A stretch of 64,000 nt of DNA from Anomaloglossus baeobatrachus (GCF_048569485.1 NC_134354.1:445390779-445454778); one strand, 5' to 3'. Counted from the first letter of the stretch, positions 1 to 11,937 are shown. Notes: generated from the letters alone by a model not told the origin. Numbers and translations are program-made.

Positions 1-200
1 GCAGAAGACTTTCTGTCTGCACCAAGATACGTATGCACCATATAAGTATGATGCATTGAATTAGGCCAGAATTATCATTATAATGAACTTGGTCATCTAT
101 CATCACTTCTCTGCCATAATCTAATCATCATGTCTATCATCCCACAGGTATGTTAAATCATTCACCCTACTTTCCCATGAACTGAACTGATCTCCCTTTT

Positions 201-1210
201 GGCTAAGTTCACATTTCCGTGGTTTTGTATCAGTCACATGCGTCGCTTGACGCATGTGACTGATGCGGTGTACAACGCTGTACAACGGATGACAAAGAAC
301 AGAATTCTTTGTCGGATTCCGTTGTGTGCGGGGGGCGGAGTTCGGGGGGGGAGGAGCCGAGCGGGGCCGTGGCACTGAGGACGTCAGTGCCGCAGGGACT
401 GCAGGACAGGTAGGTGAGTGTGTGTGTGTGTGTGTATACACATGCTGAATGCGGGAGGGGGCGGAACCGAGCGGGGGGCGGGGCCAGGCGCTGAGGATGT
501 CAGTGGCAGTGCTGCGGTCTGCATGGCTGGGGACAGGTGAGTGTATGTGTGAGTGTGTGTGTGCGTGCATGCATGTATGTACGTATGTATGGATGTATGT
601 GTGTGCACATGCGAAGTGCGGGAGGGGTCGGAGCTGAGAGGGGGCGGGGCCAGATGAGGGTGTCATTGGCAGTGCTTGTCTGCATGGTTGGGACAGGTGA
701 GTGTATGTGTGAGTGAGTGTGAGTGTGTGTGTATACACACATGTGCGGAGTGCGGGAGGGGGCGGGGCCGAGCGGGGAAGTGTCGGCCTCCCTGCACACG
801 TAACCAGACTAAATATCGGGTAGCAAAGCACCCGATGTTTACCTTGGTTACCCAATATTTACCTTGGTTACGGGCCTACACCGCTTAGCGCTGGCTCCTT
901 GCACCGTAACCAGGGTAAATATCGGGTAACAAACCAAAGCTGGTGACGTGTGCAGGGAGCCAGAGAGCATGTGCAGTGAAATCCGACAGATCTCGCTGCT
1001 CAAAAAATGTTACATGCTGCGTTCCTCCCGCCCGGCGGTCAGTCGTTCCACGACTGATCAGTCGGGCGGAGGGTGCAACGCAGCATCATCAGTCACAATC
1101 CGCTGCTCATACAAGTCTATGGAAGCAACGGAATCCACTAAACGGATTCCGTTGTTTACAATAGCAGCGGATTGTGACTGATACATTTTAGCGGAAATGT
1201 GAACTTAGCC
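201..1210. mobile_element. TIR MITE inserted in satellite (PIF/Harbinger-like?)
   Basis: Perfect 19-bp inverted ends (GGCTAAGTTCACATTTCCG at 201-219, complement at 1192-1210) bound a 1010-bp block missing from other satellite units. Comparison with intact units shows that the insertion duplicated TTT (198-200 and 1211-1213). A 3-bp duplication and ends starting with G suggest a PIF/Harbinger-type non-autonomous element, but the typical TWA target is not met, so the superfamily is uncertain. No transposase is seen. The interior holds a minisatellite and a module in which GTAACC and ATCGGGTAAC motifs are arranged as inverted copies (about 795-955). Confidence 0.8.
345..790. repeat. GC-rich/TG-rich minisatellite inside the MITE
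   Basis: About four degenerate copies of a roughly 110-120 bp unit. Each combines GCGGGAGGGGGCGG-like sequence, GGGGCCAG..GTCAGTG, TGCATGGCTGGGACAGGTGAGTG and a (TG)n run. Spacing and sequence vary between copies. The open frames that run through it on both strands are low complexity (His/Thr-rich or Cys/Val-rich) and are not treated as genes. Confidence 0.75.
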
Positions 1211-2117
1211 TTTCTCTGCTACTTGTGCTAATATCTGGTATGTTAACTCATCCACCCTACTTTCCCATGAACTGAACTGATCTCCTTTTTCTCTGCTACT
1301 TGTACTAATATCTGGTATGTTAAATCATGCACCCTACTTTCCCAATATATCTGACCTGTTCTCTCTTTGCTTCAATATCTCCCTGGCATGTTCCAGCATC
1401 TCACTGTGACCTCTACCCCCCCTGTTCCCCACCTTCCTTTTATGACCTTTGTTTAATCTTCCTATGTGATGCTGCATCTGGTTTCTTTGATGAAGTGACC
1501 AAGAGATTTTTGTTGCACCCCACCCCTTCACAGCTGATTGCACTTGTATATGTATATATTGGGACAACTAAAAGTCTGCAGAAGACTTTCTGTCTGCACC
1601 AAGATAAGTATGCACCATATAAGTATGATGCATTGAATTAGGCCAGAATTATCATTATGATGCACTTGGTCATCTATCATCACTTCTCTGCCATCATCTA
1701 ATCATCATGTCTATCATCCCACAGGTATGTTAAATCATTCACCCTACTTTCCCATGAACTGAACAGATCTCCCTTTTCTCTGCTACTTGTGCTAATAACT
1801 GGTATGTTAACTCATCCACCCTACTTTCCCATGAACTGAACTGATCTCCTTTTTCTCTGCTACTTGTACTAATATCTGGTATGTTAAATCATGCACCCTA
1901 CTTTCCCAATATATCTGACCTGTTCTCTCTTTGCTTCAATATCTCCCTGGCATGTTTCAGCATCTCACTGTGACCTCTACCCCCCCCTGTTCCCCACCTT
2001 CCTTTTATGACCTTTGTTTACTCTTCCTATGTGATGCTGCATCTGGTTTCTTTGATGATGTGACCAAGAGATTTTTGTTGCACCCCACCCCTTCACAGCT
2101 GATTGCACTTGTATATG

Positions 2118-2759
2118 TGTCAGGTTTCCAGGTTTTCCAGTTCTCTTTTGAATGAGCTTGCCCTCAGTTAACATGGAGTTTAAGGTTCTGTTGCCCTACT
2201 TCCTGTCCAGCTGCTTAAAAGGCCGCCTCTCAGCCCAGTCCAGTGCCTGAGTATACTGCTTGCTGTGTGCTCCTGCTTTGCTGCTGCTAATCCTGATTGC
2301 CTCTGGATCCTCCTAAAGACTACCGACCGACTCTGGACCATACCCGGTTTCTTCAAAGCTGTGCCCGGATTCCGTCTGCCATCTTCGGTCAGCACTCTGC
2401 CTGGTTCTCTCCGGTTCGTAACCACTCTGGACAATCATCCCGTACGGACACTCCTGGACTTTACCGCTTGCCCCTTGTGTCCCGGCTGCTGCGCATTTAG
2501 GCCTTCCGGGGTGATTGCCGGACAGTCCCTGTATAGGGGTTCGCTCTGGTGGTCTCCCTGGGGGAGTCCGGTGCGTGGCCCCGGGAATTCCCTCCGCTCC
2601 GATTCGGGAAGGTATTACATGTGTTATTGTGTTACTGTGTTTGTTCTGTTGTGTATCTACCGTGGTTACATGTTATAAAACATCTTGTACCCAGAACTCG
2701 TCTCTGATTGTCATTGCCCTACGCTATCGAAATCCTCAGAACATATAATAAGTATTACA
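2118..2759 (+). repeat. 5' LTR of the gypsy element
   Basis: 642-bp direct repeat of 7202-7843, bounded by TG...CA. It carries a TTAAAAG TATA-like stretch near 2214-2220. Open frames inside it recur identically in the other LTR and have no recognisable protein. Confidence 0.95.
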
Positions 2760-2794
2760 TTATACTCAGGCCATAAGAGGATTTCGCTGGGGCA

Positions 2795-5700
2795 ATGACT
2801 GAGACACGAGTAGATCAGCTGTTCTCCATGATTAACTCCCTGCAGCAGGAGATGGAGGCGGTGCAGAATAAACTTAGAGATGTGGAGGCACAGCTGGGCC
2901 ATGATCACCAGGTACTGGGTCCGGCTATACAGGATTTGCAAGTCAGAGTGGAGGCTCAGGAAGCTGTCCCCACTACGTCCGTATCAGCTGCCGGTATGCC
3001 TAGGTTACCCCCATTCCGTTTCAATGGTGATCGTAGTCAGTTCCGTGGATTTGTTAACCAATGTATACTGTTTTTCGATGTACATGCTGATTATTACCGT
3101 TCTGACCGGTCAAAGGTGTTATGTATCATCATGTTATTAACCTCACGAGCACTGGCTTGGGCTAATCCTATGATAGAGAATCGGGACATCCGTTTAAATC
3201 ACCTGGATGACTTTCTTAACGCAATGGCGCAAATGTTTGATGATCCGAATCGCCGTGCTACCGCTGAATCGGCTCTCCTTTCCTTACGTCAGGGAAAGCG
3301 TTCTGTCGTTGAATACGCCACTGAGTTCAAGAGGTTAGTGGTAGACACCGACTGGGGAAACAATGCATTATTGTCTGTTTTCAGAAAAGGTTTGTCCGGT
3401 ACCATCAAGGACGAGTTAGCCCGTTCCGAATCTCCAGGGGATTTTGAACTGTTTCTCCAGCACTGTGTGCGCATTGATACCCGTTTGACGGAACGTAGAC
3501 AGGAAAAATGGGCAGCTGTAAACCGTGTAAACAATATTGCGTTTCCTTCCAGAGAACCCGCTCTCAGGACGCCACGGGAGGCCGAGGACGTTCCTATGCA
3601 AGTGGACTCTCTGCAAAAACGAGAGACCAACGAACGTCGTGAACACCGGCTCCGTGAGCGTTTGTGTTTCTATTGCGGTCAATCGGACCATTTCTTGATC
3701 GACTGCCCGAAACGTCCGAATCGCCCAAATAAGGTATTGGCAGCCATGGCAGAGTGTGACAACACGGACGCAGAGTCCGATATCTCTGAGGCAAGTGGAC
3801 ACTTGGATGCGGTATTTCCCTTGACTGTAATGTCTACCTCACCGAAGGACTCAGAAGGGAAATATACCCATTGTTCACTCCCCATTCAGATCCGGTGGGA
3901 GGGACAACTAATCCCTACCTCTGCAATGATAGACTCTGGGGCAGGGGGAAATTTCATGGACTCTTCTTTTGCCAGGAAACACGGTATCCGGACTCAGCAA
4001 AGATCCTCACCGGTTACCATGGAGACGGTAGACGGATCTCCGTTAATCTCTGGACCAGTCGATCGGGAAACCGTACCGCTAGAATGCGTCATGAAGCCAG
4101 GTCAGCAGGAGACCATTGTTTTCATGCTAATTTCATCTCCTCATTTTCCGATTATTTTAGGTATTCCGTGGTTACGGTCTACAAATCCGGTCATCGATTG
4201 GGAAACTAAGGAAATATCCTTCCCACCGCAGAATATTCCGACCATTAGTCCAACTGTTCCGGTTCCAGTACCACCAAATACGGAGAGCACTGTACAGGTA
4301 CCTGTTTTACCCCCGGTTTACCGTGACTTCGCTGATATATGCGACAAAAGAAAAGCCGACCGACTTCCCCCGCATAGACCGTATGATTGCCCCATAGACT
4401 TACTCCCAGGGGCGGAGATTCCGTTTGGTCATGTCTACCCGTTGGCGGCACCTGAGCTAGGAGCGCTAAAAGAGTACATTGATGAAAGCCTAGCCAAGGG
4501 ATTTATTCGTCCGTCTACCTCACCCGCAGGGGCACCCATCTTTTTCGTGAAAAAGAAGGAGGGGACTCTGAGACCCTGTATTGACTACCGGGAACTGAAT
4601 AAAATAACCATCCGGAACCGGTATCCGTTACCGTTGATTCCTGAGCTATTGGAGAGGGTCCAACAGGCAAAAATATTCACCAAATTGGACCTCCGTGGGG
4701 CATATAATCTGCTTCGTATACGTCCCGGAGACGAGTGGAAGACCGCGTTCCGATGTCGGTACGGACATTTTGAGTACCTAGTGATGCCTTTTGGACTTTG
4801 TAACGCTCCCGCGGCATTTCAACATCTAGTTAACGATATTTTTAGGGATATCATGGACCAATTCATGGTGATCTATCTGGACGATATCCTAATCTTTTCT
4901 GATTCTCTACAGGAACACCAGGAGCACGTCAAGACCGTACTTACCCGTCTGAGGGAAAACCACCTGTACATTAAGCTGGAGAAATGCGAGTTCCACTGCT
5001 CACAAATACAATTCTTAGGTTATGTCATCTCTCCTCAGGGACTAAACATGGAATCTAGCAAGATACAAGCCATTCTGGACTGGCCGGAACCGGGAAACAT
5101 CAAGGAGGTACAACGCTTTGTCGGTTTTGCCAACTTTTACCGACGCTTTATCCGTAACTTTTCAGAGATTGTCCGTCCCATCACTCTGTTAACCAAGAAA
5201 GGACAGAAGTTTGTGTGGTCCGCCCAGGCCCAGGAAGCATTCCATCGTCTCAAGGTATGTTTTACCTCAGCGCCAATATTAGTCCATCCGAATCCCGCAC
5301 TTCCCTTTATCGTGGAGGTCGACGCTTCCGACTATGCATTAGGGGCCATTCTTTCTCAAAGGACCGGGGACAAGAGTCTCTTGCATCCGTGTGCCTTCTT
5401 TTCCCGCCGGTTGTCTCCTGCAGAAAGGAACTACGACATTGCGGACAAGGAATTATTGGCGATTATTTCCGCTTTCAAGGAATGGAGACACCACTTACAG
5501 GGAGCCGCGCAGCAAGTGATAGTACTCACGGATCATCGTAATCTGGAATTTCTTAAGTCTGCCAGGTGCCTGTCTCCACGGCAAGCCCGTTGGAGCCTAT
5601 TCCTTAACCAGTTCAATTTTGTCGTTACATACCGTCCAGGTTCACGTAATGGGAAAGCCGATGCCTTGTCCCGAATCCACGCCGTGGACTCCGTGCCTGG

Positions 5701-7177
5701 AACCCCGTCTCAGACCGTGTTATCGGATGCCAATTTCGTTGGAGTACTCCAGGACCAGGACTTGTGGAAGGACATCAAGCTGGCCTATGATGGTGACGTA
5801 TTTCTTGCTGCCCCCCCGAATGATGTAACTCTTGTTCTTCGGAATGGTGTGTGGTTGAGAGAGCGACGCATTTATGTCCCGGAGGCCGTAAGACTTCGGG
5901 TTCTCAAGTTGGTCCATGACTCCGTGTTGGCTGGTCATAGGGGGGTACAGAAGACGCAAGAATTTCTGAGCCGTTTTTTCTGGTGGCCTACTTGTTTAAA
6001 GGATGTGAAGGACTATGTCCACTCATGTGTGGTTTGTGCCCGGTGCAAGGTCCCTCGTGTGGCTCCTACGGGACTCCTCCAACCGTTACCCGTGCCATCT
6101 CGCCCTTGGGGGTCTATCTCCATGGATTTTATTGTGGAGTTGCCAGTCTCATGCGGACACAATACCATTTTAGTGGTGGTAGATCGATTGACTAAAGCTG
6201 CTCACTTCATTCCGTGTACCGGTCTTCCCTCAGCCGCAGAGACAGTGGATTTGGTTATCCAGAATGTATTCCGATTGCATGGGGTACCAGACGAGATCAT
6301 CTCTGACCGGGGCGTGCAGTTCACGTCTAGATTCTGGAAGGGGTTTTGTACGGCACTCCAGATTGATGTCTGTTTGTCTTCTGCATACCATCCTCAGACG
6401 AATGGGCAAACCGAACGGACGAATCAAACCCTGGAACAATACCTTCGATGTTATGTCAGCCATCTCCAAGACGATTGGTTGAAGATGCTTCCGTTGGCGG
6501 AGTTCTCATATAACAACACTCAGAGCAGCTCCACTAAGGTAACGCCCTTTTTCGCTAACTTGGGTTACCATCCGAATGTTTTGCCTAGGTCACCGGTTGC
6601 GGTTTCGGTGCCAGCGGTGGAGGACAGATTGACAGAGCTACGACAAAATCTGGAGGTTCTGAAGGACACTGTGGCTACGGCCCAGGAGCGTTACAAGAGG
6701 TCGGCCGACACTCACCGGAAACCGGCACCCATGTACAAGGTAGGGGACTCTGTATGGTTGTCCACCAAAAACCTGAGATTGGGTGTTCCTTCGCAGAAGC
6801 TGGGACAAAAATTCATCGGTCCATTTAAGATCACCGGGATCGTGAGCCCTGTGGCCTGTCGGCTACGGTTGCCGCACCATCTAAAGGTACACCCGGTCTT
6901 TCATGTGTCTCTCCTCAAACCTGTCTCCCCTAATACGTTTCGTGGTCGTGTTGTGCCTCCTCCTCCGCCTGTGATGGTCGACGGCGAGGAGCAGTTCGTG
7001 GTTGAGGACATTATTGACTCCCGGCTCCATCGTCGTCGGCTTCAATATCTGGTACGTTGGCAGGGGTACGCCCCCGAGGACGATTCCTGGGAACCGGTGG
7101 GTAACATTCGGGCACCCCGGAAGATCGCTCAGTTTCATCGACGGTTCCCGGACAAGCCGGGCCCTGATCCGTCCTGA
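2795..7177 (+). CDS. Gag-Pol polyprotein of Ty3/gypsy chromovirus-type element
   Basis: A single 1460-residue frame holds all parts in the order usual for Ty3/gypsy. A coiled-coil-like N-terminus (about 1-50) is followed by a retrotransposon gag region (about 70-240) and a CCHC zinc knuckle (about 290-303, starting CFYCGQSDH). The aspartic protease has DSG near 380. Reverse transcriptase carries YLDD at 694-697, and RNase H has a VDAS motif near 843. Integrase has an N-terminal HHCC finger (about 1035-1080) and a catalytic triad D1111, D1171, E1207 (35 residues between the last two). A C-terminal chromodomain spans about 1400-1455 (YLVRWQGY, then DSWEP). Gag and Pol share one frame, so no frameshift signal is needed. 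The first ATG after the LTR is taken as the start. This is a mobile-element protein, not a host gene. Confidence 0.95.
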   Translation: MTETRVDQLFSMINSLQQEMEAVQNKLRDVEAQLGHDHQVLGPAIQDLQVRVEAQEAVPTTSVSAAGMPRLPPFRFNGDRSQFRGFVNQCILFFDVHADYYRSDRSKVLCIIMLLTSRALAWANPMIENRDIRLNHLDDFLNAMAQMFDDPNRRATAESALLSLRQGKRSVVEYATEFKRLVVDTDWGNNALLSVFRKGLSGTIKDELARSESPGDFELFLQHCVRIDTRLTERRQEKWAAVNRVNNIAFPSREPALRTPREAEDVPMQVDSLQKRETNERREHRLRERLCFYCGQSDHFLIDCPKRPNRPNKVLAAMAECDNTDAESDISEASGHLDAVFPLTVMSTSPKDSEGKYTHCSLPIQIRWEGQLIPTSAMIDSGAGGNFMDSSFARKHGIRTQQRSSPVTMETVDGSPLISGPVDRETVPLECVMKPGQQETIVFMLISSPHFPIILGIPWLRSTNPVIDWETKEISFPPQNIPTISPTVPVPVPPNTESTVQVPVLPPVYRDFADICDKRKADRLPPHRPYDCPIDLLPGAEIPFGHVYPLAAPELGALKEYIDESLAKGFIRPSTSPAGAPIFFVKKKEGTLRPCIDYRELNKITIRNRYPLPLIPELLERVQQAKIFTKLDLRGAYNLLRIRPGDEWKTAFRCRYGHFEYLVMPFGLCNAPAAFQHLVNDIFRDIMDQFMVIYLDDILIFSDSLQEHQEHVKTVLTRLRENHLYIKLEKCEFHCSQIQFLGYVISPQGLNMESSKIQAILDWPEPGNIKEVQRFVGFANFYRRFIRNFSEIVRPITLLTKKGQKFVWSAQAQEAFHRLKVCFTSAPILVHPNPALPFIVEVDASDYALGAILSQRTGDKSLLHPCAFFSRRLSPAERNYDIADKELLAIISAFKEWRHHLQGAAQQVIVLTDHRNLEFLKSARCLSPRQARWSLFLNQFNFVVTYRPGSRNGKADALSRIHAVDSVPGTPSQTVLSDANFVGVLQDQDLWKDIKLAYDGDVFLAAPPNDVTLVLRNGVWLRERRIYVPEAVRLRVLKLVHDSVLAGHRGVQKTQEFLSRFFWWPTCLKDVKDYVHSCVVCARCKVPRVAPTGLLQPLPVPSRPWGSISMDFIVELPVSCGHNTILVVVDRLTKAAHFIPCTGLPSAAETVDLVIQNVFRLHGVPDEIISDRGVQFTSRFWKGFCTALQIDVCLSSAYHPQTNGQTERTNQTLEQYLRCYVSHLQDDWLKMLPLAEFSYNNTQSSSTKVTPFFANLGYHPNVLPRSPVAVSVPAVEDRLTELRQNLEVLKDTVATAQERYKRSADTHRKPAPMYKVGDSVWLSTKNLRLGVPSQKLGQKFIGPFKITGIVSPVACRLRLPHHLKVHPVFHVSLLKPVSPNTFRGRVVPPPPPVMVDGEEQFVVEDIIDSRLHRRRLQYLVRWQGYAPEDDSWEPVGNIRAPRKIAQFHRRFPDKPGPDPS

Positions 7178-7186
7178 GGCCGTCTC

Positions 7187-7201
7187 TGGGGGGGGGAGTA
7201 A
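7187..7201 (+). other. Polypurine tract of the gypsy element
   Basis: A G-rich run ending GGGGGAGTAA immediately precedes the 3' LTR. This is the expected position for priming of plus-strand DNA in LTR elements. Confidence 0.75.
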
Positions 7202-7843
7202 TGTCAGGTTTCCAGGTTTTCCAGTTCTCTTTTGAATGAGCTTGCCCTCAGTTAACATGGAGTTTAAGGTTCTGTTGCCCTACTTCCTGTCCAGCTGCTT
7301 AAAAGGCCGCCTCTCAGCCCAGTCCAGTGCCTGAGTATACTGCTTGCTGTGTGCTCCTGCTTTGCTGCTGCTAATCCTGATTGCCTCTGGATCCTCCTAA
7401 AGACTACCGACCGACTCTGGACCATACCCGGTTTCTTCAAAGCTGTGCCCGGATTCCGTCTGCCATCTTCGGTCAGCACTCTGCCTGGTTCTCTCCGGTT
7501 CGTAACCACTCTGGACAATCATCCCGTACGGACACTCCTGGACTTTACCGCTTGCCCCTTGTGTCCCGGCTGCTGCGCATTTAGGCCTTCCGGGGTGATT
7601 GCCGGACAGTCCCTGTATAGGGGTTCGCTCTGGTGGTCTCCCTGGGGGAGTCCGGTGCGTGGCCCCGGGAATTCCCTCCGCTCCGATTCGGGAAGGTATT
7701 ACATGTGTTATTGTGTTACTGTGTTTGTTCTGTTGTGTATCTACCGTGGTTACATGTTATAAAACATCTTGTACCCAGAACTCGTCTCTGATTGTCATTG
7801 CCCTACGCTATCGAAATCCTCAGAACATATAATAAGTATTACA
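7202..7843 (+). repeat. 3' LTR of the gypsy element
   Basis: Appears identical to 2118-2759 along its whole 642 bp. It ends ATTACA and is followed by the ATATG target duplication and the remaining part of the interrupted satellite unit. Confidence 0.95.
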
Positions 7844-10790
7844 ATATGTATATATTGGGACGACTAAAAGTCTGCAGAAGACTTTCTGTCTGCACCAAGA
7901 TATGTATGCACCATATAAGTATGATGCATTGAATTAGGCCAGAATTATCATTATGATGCACTTGGTCATCTATCATCACTTCTCTGCCATCATCTAATCA
8001 TCATGTCTATCATCCCACAGGTATGTTAAATCATTCACCCTACTTTCCCATGAACTGAACTGATCTCCCTTTTCTCTGCTACTTGTGCTAATAACTGGTA
8101 TGTTAACTCATCCACCCTACTTTTCCCATGAACTGAACTGATCTCCTTTTTCTCTGCTACTTGTACTAATATCTGGTATGCTAAATCATGCACCCTACTT
8201 TCCCAATATATCTGACCTGTTCTCTCTTTGCTTCAATATCTCCCTGGCATGTTCCAGCATCTCACTGTGACCTCTACCCCCCCTGTTCCCCACCTTCCTT
8301 TTATGACCTTTGTTTACTCTTCCTATGTGATGCTGCATCTGGTTTCTTTGATGAAGTGACCAAGAGATTTTTGTTGCACCCCACCCCTTCACAGCTGATT
8401 GCACTTGTATATGTATATATTGGGACAACTAAAAGTCTGCAGAAGACTTTCTGTCTGCACCAAGATAAGTATGCACCATATAAGTATGATGCATTGAATT
8501 AGGCCAGAATTATCATTATGATGCACTTGGTCATCTATCATCACTTCTCTGCCATCATCTGATCATCATGTCTATCATCCCACAGGTATGTTAAATCATT
8601 CACCCTACTTTCCCATGAACTAAACTGATCTCCTTTTTCTCTGCTACTTGTACTAATATCTGGTATGTTAAATCATGCACCCTACTTTCCCAATATATCT
8701 GACCTGTTCTCTACTTGCTTCAATGTCTCCCTGGCATGCTCCAGCATCTCACTGTGACCTCTACCCCCCCTGTTCCCCACCTTCCTTTTATGACCTTTGT
8801 TTACTCTTCCTATGTGATGCTGCATCTGGTTTCTTTGATGAAGTGACCAAGAGAATTTTGCTGCACCCCACCCCTTCAAAGCTGATTGCACTTGTATATG
8901 TATATATTGGGACAACTAAAAGTCTGCAGAACACTTTCTGTCTGCACCAAGATACGTATGCACCATATAAGTATGATGCATTGAATTAGGCCAGAATTAT
9001 CATTATGATGAACTTGGTCATCTATCATCACTTCTCTGCCATCATCTAATCATCATGTCTATCATCCCACAGGTATGTTAAATCATTCACCCTACTTTCC
9101 CATGAACTGAACTGATCTCCCTTTTCTCTGCTACTTGTGCTAATATCTGGTATGTTAACTCATCCACCCTACTGTCCCATGAACTGAACTGATCTCCTTT
9201 TTCTCTGCTACTTGTACTATCTGGTATGTTAAATCATACACCCTACTTTCCCAATATATCTGACCTGTTCTCTCTTTGCTTCAGTATCTCCCTGGCATGT
9301 TCCAGCATCTCACTGTGACCTCTACCCTCCCTGTTCCCCACCTTCCTTTTATGACCTTTGTTTACTCTTCCTATGTGAAGCTGCATCTGGTTTCTTTGAT
9401 GAAGTGACCAAGAGATTTTTGTTGCACCCCACCCCTTCACAGCTGATTGCACTTGTATATGTATATATTGGGACAACTAAAAGTCTGCAGAAGACTTTCT
9501 GTCTGCACCAAGATACGTATGCACCATATAAGTATGATGCATTGAATTGGGCCAGAATTATCATTATGATGAACTTGGTCATCTATCATCACTTCTGTGC
9601 CATCATCTAATCATCATGTCTATTCTCCCACAGGTATGTTAAATCATTCACCCTACTTTCCCATGAACTGAACTGAGCTCCCTTTTCTCTGCTACTTGTG
9701 CTAATATCTGGTATATTAACTCATCCACCCTACCTTCCCATGAACTGAACTGATCTCCTTTTTCTCTGCTACTTGTACTAATATCTGGTATGTTAAATCA
9801 TGCACCCTACTTTCCCAATATATCTGACCTGTTCTCTCTTTGCTTTAATATCTCCCTGGCATGCTCCAGCATATCACTGTGACCCCTGCCCCCCCTGTTC
9901 CCCACCTTCCTTTTATGACCTTTGTTTACTCTTCCTATGTGATGCTGCATCTGGTTTCTTTGATGAAGTGACCAAGAGATTTTTGTTGCAACCCACCCCT
10001 TCACAGCTGGTTGCACTTGTATATGTATATATGGGGACAACTAAAAGTCTGCAGAAGACTTTCTGTCTGCACCAAGATACGTATGCACCATATAAGTATG
10101 ATGCATTGAATTAGGCCAGAATTATCATTATGATGAACTTGGTCATCTATCATCACTTCTCTGCCATCATCTAATCATCATGTCTATCATCCCACAGGTA
10201 TGTTAAATCATTCACCCTACTTTCCCATGAACTGAACTGATCTCCCTTTTCTCTGCTACTTGTGCTAATATCTGGTATGTTAACTCATCCACCCTACTTT
10301 CCCATGAACTGAACTGATCTCCTTTTTCTCTGCTACTTGTACTAATATCTGGTATGTTAAATCATGCACCTTACTTTCCCAATATATCTGACCTGTTCTC
10401 TCTTTGCTTTAATATCTCCCTGGCATGCTCCAGCATCTCACTGTGACCTCTACCCCCCTGTTCCCCACCTTCCTTTTATGACCTTTGTTTACTTTTCCTA
10501 TGTGATGCTGCATCTGGTTTCTTTGATGAAGAGACCAAGAGAATTTTGCTACACCCCACCCCTTCACAGCTGATTGCACTTGTATATGTATATATTGGGA
10601 CAACTAAAAGTCTGCAGAAGACTTTCTGTCTGCACCAAGATACGTATGCACCATATAAGTATGATGCATTGAATTAGGCCAGAATTATCATTGTGATGAA
10701 CTTGGTCATCTATCATCACTTCTCTGCCATCAGCTAATCATCATGTCTATCATCCCACAGGTATGTTAAATCATTCACCCTACATTCCCA

Positions 10791-11937
10791 TTATGAGGAT
10801 GTAAGCTCTCACATGGACCGAGGAGAATCATTGGATGTCATTTATCTCGACTTCGGTAAAGCATTTGACACTGTCCCACATAAAAGACTGCTAAGTAAAA
10901 TGAGAAAGCTTGGGCTCGGGGAAAATGTGTGTAGATGGGTAGGTAGCTGGCTTAGTGGTAGAAAACAAAGAGTGGTTATTAATGGTGCATACTCAGATTG
11001 GGCCAGGGTTACTAGTGGGGTGCCACAGGGGTCTGTATTGGGCCCCCTACTATTTAATATATTTATTAATGATCTGGTGGATGGTTTACAGAGTAAAATA
11101 TCAGTATTTGCAGATGATACAAAACTATGTAAGGTAGTTAACACAAAGGAGGACAGTTTGCAACTACAGATGGACTTGAGTAAATTGGAGAATTGGGCTG
11201 AAAAATGGCAAATGAGGTTTAACACAGATAAGTGTAAGGTTATGCACATGGGAAGGAGAAACAGATGCTACGATTACTTACTAAATGGGAAACTGCTGGG
11301 GAAATCAGACATGGAAAAAGACTTAGGCATCTTAGTGAATAAGAATCAAAATTGGAGTGCCCAGTGTCAGGCAGCAGCCACCAAAGCAAATAGGGTGATG
11401 GGATGCATTAGAAGAGGTCTGGGGGCACGAGATTAAAACATCATTCTCCCTCTGTACAAATCACTAGTCAGACCACACTTGGAGTATGTGTGCAATTTTG
11501 GGCGCCGGTGCTGAAGAAAGACATTACTGAACTTGAAAGGGTTCAGAGGCGGGCTACTAAAATAATAAATGGAATGGGTGCATTACAATACACAGAAAGG
11601 TTATCAAAATTAGGTCTATTTACTCTAGAAAAGAGAAGACTTAGGGGAGACCTAATAAATATGTACAAATATATCAGAGGGCCATATAGAGATCTCTCCC
11701 ATGATCTGTTTGTACCAAGGACTATGACAAGAACAAGGGGGCATTCTTTTCGATTGGAGGAAAGAAAATTCCTACATCAGCATAGAAGAGGGTTCTTCAC
11801 GGTAAGAGCAGTGAGGCTCTGGAACTCTCTTCCTGAGGAAGTGGTGATGGCCAACTCACTGAATGAATTTAAGAGAGGAATGGATGCATTTCTTGTTAGC
11901 AAAAGTATAGAAGGTTATAAATAGCATAATCTTACAG
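10791..11937 (+). mobile_element. 5'-truncated CR1-group LINE fragment
   Basis: A non-LTR retrotransposon fragment replaces satellite sequence after ACATTCCCA. It starts within the reverse transcriptase domain (motif YLDFGKAFDTVPHK) and runs to the C-terminal region that is typical of CR1-group LINEs (FFTVRAVRLWNSLPEEV). It has no 3' UTR or tail of its own. At 11938 the sequence jumps back to a homologous C-terminal segment of a second, related copy in the same orientation. The clade call rests on protein motifs and on the 8-bp tail repeat of the neighbouring copy. Confidence 0.85.
10813..11924 (+). pseudogene. LINE reverse transcriptase, C-terminal half, broken
   Basis: The first part (10813-11436) contains RT motifs A (YLDFGKAFDT), B ([20 protein letters not shown]) and C (FADDTKL). 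A TAA in GCACGAGATTAA ends this frame where relatives continue. A +1 shift near 11490 then opens the second part (11490-11924), with RRATKIINGMGALQY and the closing VRLWNSLPEEV block. The 5' part with the endonuclease is missing, so this is a dead fragment. Confidence 0.85.

Larger units (their letters stand above)
2118..7843 (+). mobile_element. Whole-looking Ty3/gypsy (chromovirus-type) LTR retrotransposon
   Basis: A 5.7-kb element with two 642-bp LTRs (2118-2759 and 7202-7843) that start TGTCAGG and end ATTACA. A 5-bp target duplication, ATATG, lies at 2113-2117 and 7844-7848; deleting the element restores a normal satellite unit. One gag-pol frame fills the interior, and a purine-rich tract (about 7187-7201) precedes the 3' LTR. 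The LTRs appear identical by eye, so the insertion is very recent. No break was seen. The sequence after the 5' LTR lacks an obvious TGG-type tRNA primer site. Family placement follows from the domain order and the C-terminal chromodomain. Confidence 0.96.

Noticed and set aside
121-855. 244-aa minus-strand frame
   Set aside because: Mostly a His/Thr-rich reading of a TG-rich minisatellite inside a MITE.
2265-2678. 137-aa frame in the gypsy LTR (also at 7349-7762)
   Set aside because: It is identical in both LTRs only because the LTRs are identical; it overlaps promoter and poly(A) regions and has no known homologue.
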